Source: CAYQAJ01 sp964415245 (GTDB taxonomy: Bacteria; Planctomycetota; Planctomycetia; Pirellulales; Pirellulaceae). Taken from it: a stretch of DNA of 16,799 nucleotides. Shown here one piece after another: positions 13,916-16,799 of the stretch. The translations under genes were made by a program, and so were the position numbers. A model generated the notes under the pieces. The model was not told the DNA's origin and made no database searches. It saw only the letters and a list, made by a program, of their open reading frames with translations. The stretch lies in NCBI GenBank assembly GCA_964415245.1, contig CAYQAJ010000097.1:1-16799 (forward strand), in the 5' to 3' direction. Every line of letters begins with the position of its first letter. Position 1 is the stretch's first letter.

Positions 13916-14287
13916 GATACGGGTCCCTCCCTTGATGCTCGATCGAGCGCGCCGGCCGGACAAGGCGGGCCGGGTCGCTCGCCCCATCGTTCCCGCTCGG
14001 CTGCCCGTCGTCGTTCGTTTAGCATTATGGACCGGTCAAGGCACAGGGGCAAGATTCCGGCCGACCTCGCCGGTGCTGGAGATTGCCGACTTCGAGAATT
14101 GGCGGCACGGGGAATTAGCGACAACTGCCCATTTCATTCTCGCGCGTTGAACGCAAGGCCCCGGACTGCCACAATTGAACCTTCCACCCGGCCAGCGTGC
14201 CGGACCGCCGCCCATGTGGGACTCTTTGACTCGCCGGCGGCGCACCCACCGTCGATTCCCACCTGCTCGATCATGGGAGAGCACCGC
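13916..14287. other. 372-bp divergent intergenic region
   Basis: The Tyr-rich protein gene and the SGNH/PVC operon diverge from here, so both promoters should be inside. No good -35/-10 pair, repeat or gene is seen. The long open plus-strand frame from 14027 is only an upstream extension of the SGNH gene without coding character. Confidence 0.5.
14275..14279 (+). promoter_or_regulatory. Shine-Dalgarno supporting GTG start at 14288
   Basis: GGGAG at 14275-14279 is eight bases before GTG 14288, good spacing. The upstream ATG at 14273 has no such site. Confidence 0.55.
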
Positions 14288-15637
14288 GTGAACGTATCGG
14301 CCGATGTTGTTGCGAGGCGCCCTCGTGTGGTCTTCCCAGTGCTACCTGCCGTGGTCCTGCTGCTCGTGGCAACCACCGCGCCATGGGTCGAGTCGGCCGA
14401 AGTGGTAGCGATCGCTGAAGCGGTCGAGCAAGAGGTCGCCGCGCCCCGCCAGCGGCGCGAAGGGCCGTTTGCCATCCGCGACGGCGATCGCGTGGTGCTG
14501 CTGGGAGCCACGTTCATCGAGCGGATGCAGGTCGACAACTACCTCGAAACGCTGCTGACTGCCGGCTGGCGCGACCGCCGCATCACTTTTCGCAATCTCG
14601 GCTGGAGTGGCGACACAGTCGGGGGGATTGCGCGGGCCGTGTTCGGTTCGCCGGCCGACGGCATGCAGCGGCTATTGACGGATGTGCGGTTCGCGGAGCC
14701 CGACGTGATTGTGGTGGCTTACGGCGCCAACGAGGCATTCGCGGGTCATCTTGGTCTGGCGGAATTTCAAAAGCAACTCGAAGGGCTGCTCGATGCGCTG
14801 GAAGCGACCGGCGCACCGATCGCGCTCGTGGGTCCGCCAGGACACGAGAACCTGGGTCCTCCCCTGCCCGACCCAACGCTCTACAACCGCGACGCCGCAC
14901 AATACGCCGAGGCGATGCGTCAGGTGGCTGCCGAGCGCGGTCACCACTACATCGACCTCGCGGCGGTGTTCGATTCGGTCCGCAGTTCGCAAGGCTCGCC
15001 GGCGGCCATCGATCGGCTGACCGACGACGGCGTGCAACTGAGTCCGTACGGTTATTGGCGCACGGCGGCGGCGGTGGCCGAAACGTTGTCGCTTCGGTCC
15101 GGCGCATGGCGGGTCGATATCGCCGCGGACCGGGGAACGTACGACGCCCGGGGAACGCTGCTCTTCGATGTCGAAGTGCAAAAGGGGCGCGTGCAGTTCA
15201 CGGCTCGCGACGATCGGCTGCCGTTTCCAACGCCACCGCGGTTTTCGCCGGAAGGCGCGCTCGACCTCGCACCCCTGCCGACGTTGCGCATCGCGGGCCT
15301 CGAACCCGGCTCGTACGAGCTGCGCATCGACGACGAGCCGGTCGCCGTCGCCGACCATCGCGAGTGGGCGGCGGGTGTGCGCATTGCGTCGGGCCCGGCC
15401 TTCGAGCAGACCGAAAAGCTGCGACGTGCCATTCGCGCGAAGAACGAGCTGTACTTTCACCGCTATCGGCCAGAGAACGAAACGTACCTGTTTCTGTTCC
15501 GCAAGCACGAGCAGGGAAACAACGCGGTCGAGATTCCGCGGTTCGATCCGCTGATCGAGGAGAAGGAGCACCAGATCGAGCAGCTCAAGGTGCCCTTGGA
15601 ACGCCACTGGGTGCTTTCGCGCCGCATTGGAAAGTAA
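14288..15637 (+). CDS. Exported SGNH/GDSL-hydrolase-fold protein with altered catalytic residues
   Basis: The product is 449 residues from GTG 14288, chosen for its Shine-Dalgarno; ATG 14273 would add five. A signal peptide spans about 1-37 (hydrophobic VFPVLPAVVLLLVATTAPW, then ESA). The SGNH fold follows: block I DRVVLLGATFIER (67-79), block II NLGWSGDT (103-110), block III YGANEAF (145-151) and block V DDGVQLSPYGYW (246-257). In active SGNH enzymes block I carries the nucleophilic Ser and block V the DxxH pair. Here block I reads G-A-T-F and block V reads D-G-V-Q, so Ser and His are not visible. The C-terminal 170 residues, with the planctomycete motif RKHEQGNNAVEIPRFDPLIEE in outline, have no named domain. 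The gene is 24 bp before the PVC-type propeller gene and surely cotranscribed; in many planctomycetes the two parts are neighbours or fused. Confidence 0.85.
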   Translation: MNVSADVVARRPRVVFPVLPAVVLLLVATTAPWVESAEVVAIAEAVEQEVAAPRQRREGPFAIRDGDRVVLLGATFIERMQVDNYLETLLTAGWRDRRITFRNLGWSGDTVGGIARAVFGSPADGMQRLLTDVRFAEPDVIVVAYGANEAFAGHLGLAEFQKQLEGLLDALEATGAPIALVGPPGHENLGPPLPDPTLYNRDAAQYAEAMRQVAAERGHHYIDLAAVFDSVRSSQGSPAAIDRLTDDGVQLSPYGYWRTAAAVAETLSLRSGAWRVDIAADRGTYDARGTLLFDVEVQKGRVQFTARDDRLPFPTPPRFSPEGALDLAPLPTLRIAGLEPGSYELRIDDEPVAVADHREWAAGVRIASGPAFEQTEKLRRAIRAKNELYFHRYRPENETYLFLFRKHEQGNNAVEIPRFDPLIEEKEHQIEQLKVPLERHWVLSRRIGK

Positions 15638-15647
15638 TTCAACGATT

Positions 15648-15653
15648 GGGGAG
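15648..15653 (+). promoter_or_regulatory. Shine-Dalgarno supporting GTG start at 15662
   Basis: GGGGAG at 15648-15653 is eight bases before GTG 15662. The alternative in-frame ATG at 15686 has no site at the right distance. Confidence 0.55.
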
Positions 15654-15661
15654 CGACTGAA

Positions 15662-16799
15662 GTGCCGCAACGCCCAGATACGACAATGCGAAATCGTCGC
15701 CTGCATTTGGCAGGGCGGAAAGCGTCTGTGACGGCAATTGCGTGTGCCATCGTTTTGGTCTGTTTCTCGCCGGCCCGCGCCCAACGCGATCTCAAGAACA
15801 TTCCCGACCCGGATCCTGAGATCGAGCGCGCGTCGTTCATCGTGGCCGACGGGTTCGAAGTGAATCTGTTCGCGGCCGACCCGCTGCTGGCCAAGCCGAT
15901 CCAAATGAACTTCGATGCCCAGGGCCGCCTGTGGATCGCCAGCAGCGAGGTGTACCCGCACATCAAGCCGGGCCAGGAGGCCAACGACAAGATCATCGTG
16001 CTGGAGGACAGCGACTTCGACGGCAAGGCCGACCGCTCGACCGTGTTTGCCGACGGCCTGTTGATTCCCACCGGCGTGGTGCCGGGCGACGGCGGCGCCT
16101 ACGTGGCCAACAGCACCGAGCTGATCCACCTGTCCGACACCGACGGCGACGGAAAGGCCGATCGCCGCCGCGTGGTGCTCTCGGGTTTCGGCACCGAAGA
16201 CACGCACCACCTGCTGCACGCCCTGCGGTGGGGCAACGACGGCATGCTGTACATGAACCAGTCGATCTACATCCACAGCCACATCGAAACGCCGTACGGC
16301 GTGCGGCATCTGAACGGCGGCGGCATCTGGCAGTTCCGACCCGAGTCGATGCGGCTGGAGATTTTCTGCGAAGGGTTCGTCAACCCGTGGGGGCATCACT
16401 TCGACCGCTGGGGGCAATCGTTTGCCACCGATGGCGCGTACGGCGAGGGGATTAACTACGTGTTTCCCGGCGCCGTGTTCGCCACCGCTCCCGGGGCCAC
16501 GCGAATTGTCGCCGGCCTGAACCCCGGCAGTCCCAAGCACTGCAGCCTGGAAATCGTCAGCGGCCGCCACATGCCCGACGATTGGCAAGGCAACATGATC
16601 ACCAACGACTTTCGCGCCAACCGCGTGTGCCGGTTCGTGGTGAGCGAGGACGGCTCAGGCTATAGCTCGCGGCAGGAAGTCGAAGTCATCAAATCGTCGC
16701 ACGTTGCCTTTCGCCCCATCGACGTGAAGATGGGCCCCGACGGGGCGCTGTACATCGCCGACTGGTACAACCCGATCATCCAGCACGGCGAAGTCGACT
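15662..16799 (+). CDS. PVC-type (membrane-bound dehydrogenase-like) beta-propeller protein, N-terminal part
   Basis: The gene runs off the window end; 379 codons are visible. The first 45 residues hold a signal peptide (hydrophobic AIACAIVLVCFSPARA, cleavage before QRDLK). The mature part begins PDPDPEIERASFIVADGFEV and continues as a PQQ-dehydrogenase-like six-bladed propeller: LFAADPLLAKPIQMNFDAQG, LWIASSEVYPHI, then two Asp-rich D-x-D-x-D-G-type turns (DSDFDGKAD near 118 and DTDGDGKAD near 160). HHLLHALRWGNDGMLYMNQS, NPWGHHFDRWGQSF and GALYIADWYNPIIQHGEVD follow near the edge. Family members continue with HEAT-like repeats and a CxxCH haem domain, which would lie beyond the window. They are abundant secreted proteins of planctomycetes, thought to act in extracellular or periplasmic oxidation of carbohydrates. 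GTG 15662 is preferred on its Shine-Dalgarno; ATG 15686 is possible. Confidence 0.92.
   Translation, partial: MPQRPDTTMRNRRLHLAGRKASVTAIACAIVLVCFSPARAQRDLKNIPDPDPEIERASFIVADGFEVNLFAADPLLAKPIQMNFDAQGRLWIASSEVYPHIKPGQEANDKIIVLEDSDFDGKADRSTVFADGLLIPTGVVPGDGGAYVANSTELIHLSDTDGDGKADRRRVVLSGFGTEDTHHLLHALRWGNDGMLYMNQSIYIHSHIETPYGVRHLNGGGIWQFRPESMRLEIFCEGFVNPWGHHFDRWGQSFATDGAYGEGINYVFPGAVFATAPGATRIVAGLNPGSPKHCSLEIVSGRHMPDDWQGNMITNDFRANRVCRFVVSEDGSGYSSRQEVEVIKSSHVAFRPIDVKMGPDGALYIADWYNPIIQHGEVD

Noticed and set aside
14672..16588. Open frame of 638 codons on the minus strand
   Set aside because: It is antisense to the SGNH and PVC propeller genes, has no recognisable domain, and is a by-product of high third-position GC.

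Overview
The window looks like chromosomal DNA of a planctomycete, most likely in the Pirellulales range. The GC content is high. The 3' end carries the start of a PVC-type propeller protein next to an SGNH hydrolase, a pairing typical of that phylum. There are also an HTTM-domain membrane protein, several exported proteins of unknown function, and a giant von Willebrand A protein with secretin-like segments. The assignment rests on recognised protein families, not on a marker gene. No rRNA, tRNA, CRISPR array, intact insertion sequence or prophage was seen.

Layout. 1-344 is the tail of a CtpA-like S41 protease. 345-518 holds a REP-like repeat cluster. 519-1541 is tsaD, the catalytic subunit for tRNA t6A37 synthesis. 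1667-3412 is an HTTM/gamma-carboxylase-like membrane protein. It converges on a 1323-residue exported VWA protein (minus strand, 3468-7439). Upstream of that gene are 685 bp without a gene, holding a perfect 8-bp hairpin and a perfect 21-bp tandem duplication. 8125-9195 (minus) is an exported protein of unknown function, and 9633-9932 is a two-helix small membrane protein.

9933-12460 is a patchwork of decayed accessory material. It holds the last 58 codons of a D-amino-acid-oxidase-like gene, a small exported protein, an orphan Phd-type antitoxin, and a RelE/ParE-like toxin broken by a frameshift and a nonsense codon. An apparently intact second Phd-type antitoxin overlaps the toxin by ATGA. 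A small conserved-looking orphan gene lies on the opposite strand, followed by a perfect 8-bp-stem hairpin that may be a dispersed repeat.

12459-13433 (minus) is a Tat-exported amidohydrolase. 13622-13915 (minus) is a small Tyr-rich secreted protein. Between them lie a REP-like copy 31/33 identical to one 13 kb away and a GGGGATT-type G-quadruplex candidate. 14288-15637 and 15662 to the window end form a two-gene operon: an SGNH-fold protein whose expected catalytic Ser and His are not visible, then the N-terminal propeller of a PVC-type (membrane-bound dehydrogenase-like) protein, cut by the window edge.

Most of the chromosomal genes look ordinary for the phylum. The items most worth a second look are the VWA/secretin-like fusion, the decayed toxin sandwiched between antitoxins, and the possibly catalytically dead SGNH protein in the PVC operon. 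No clearly new defence or mobile system was found.
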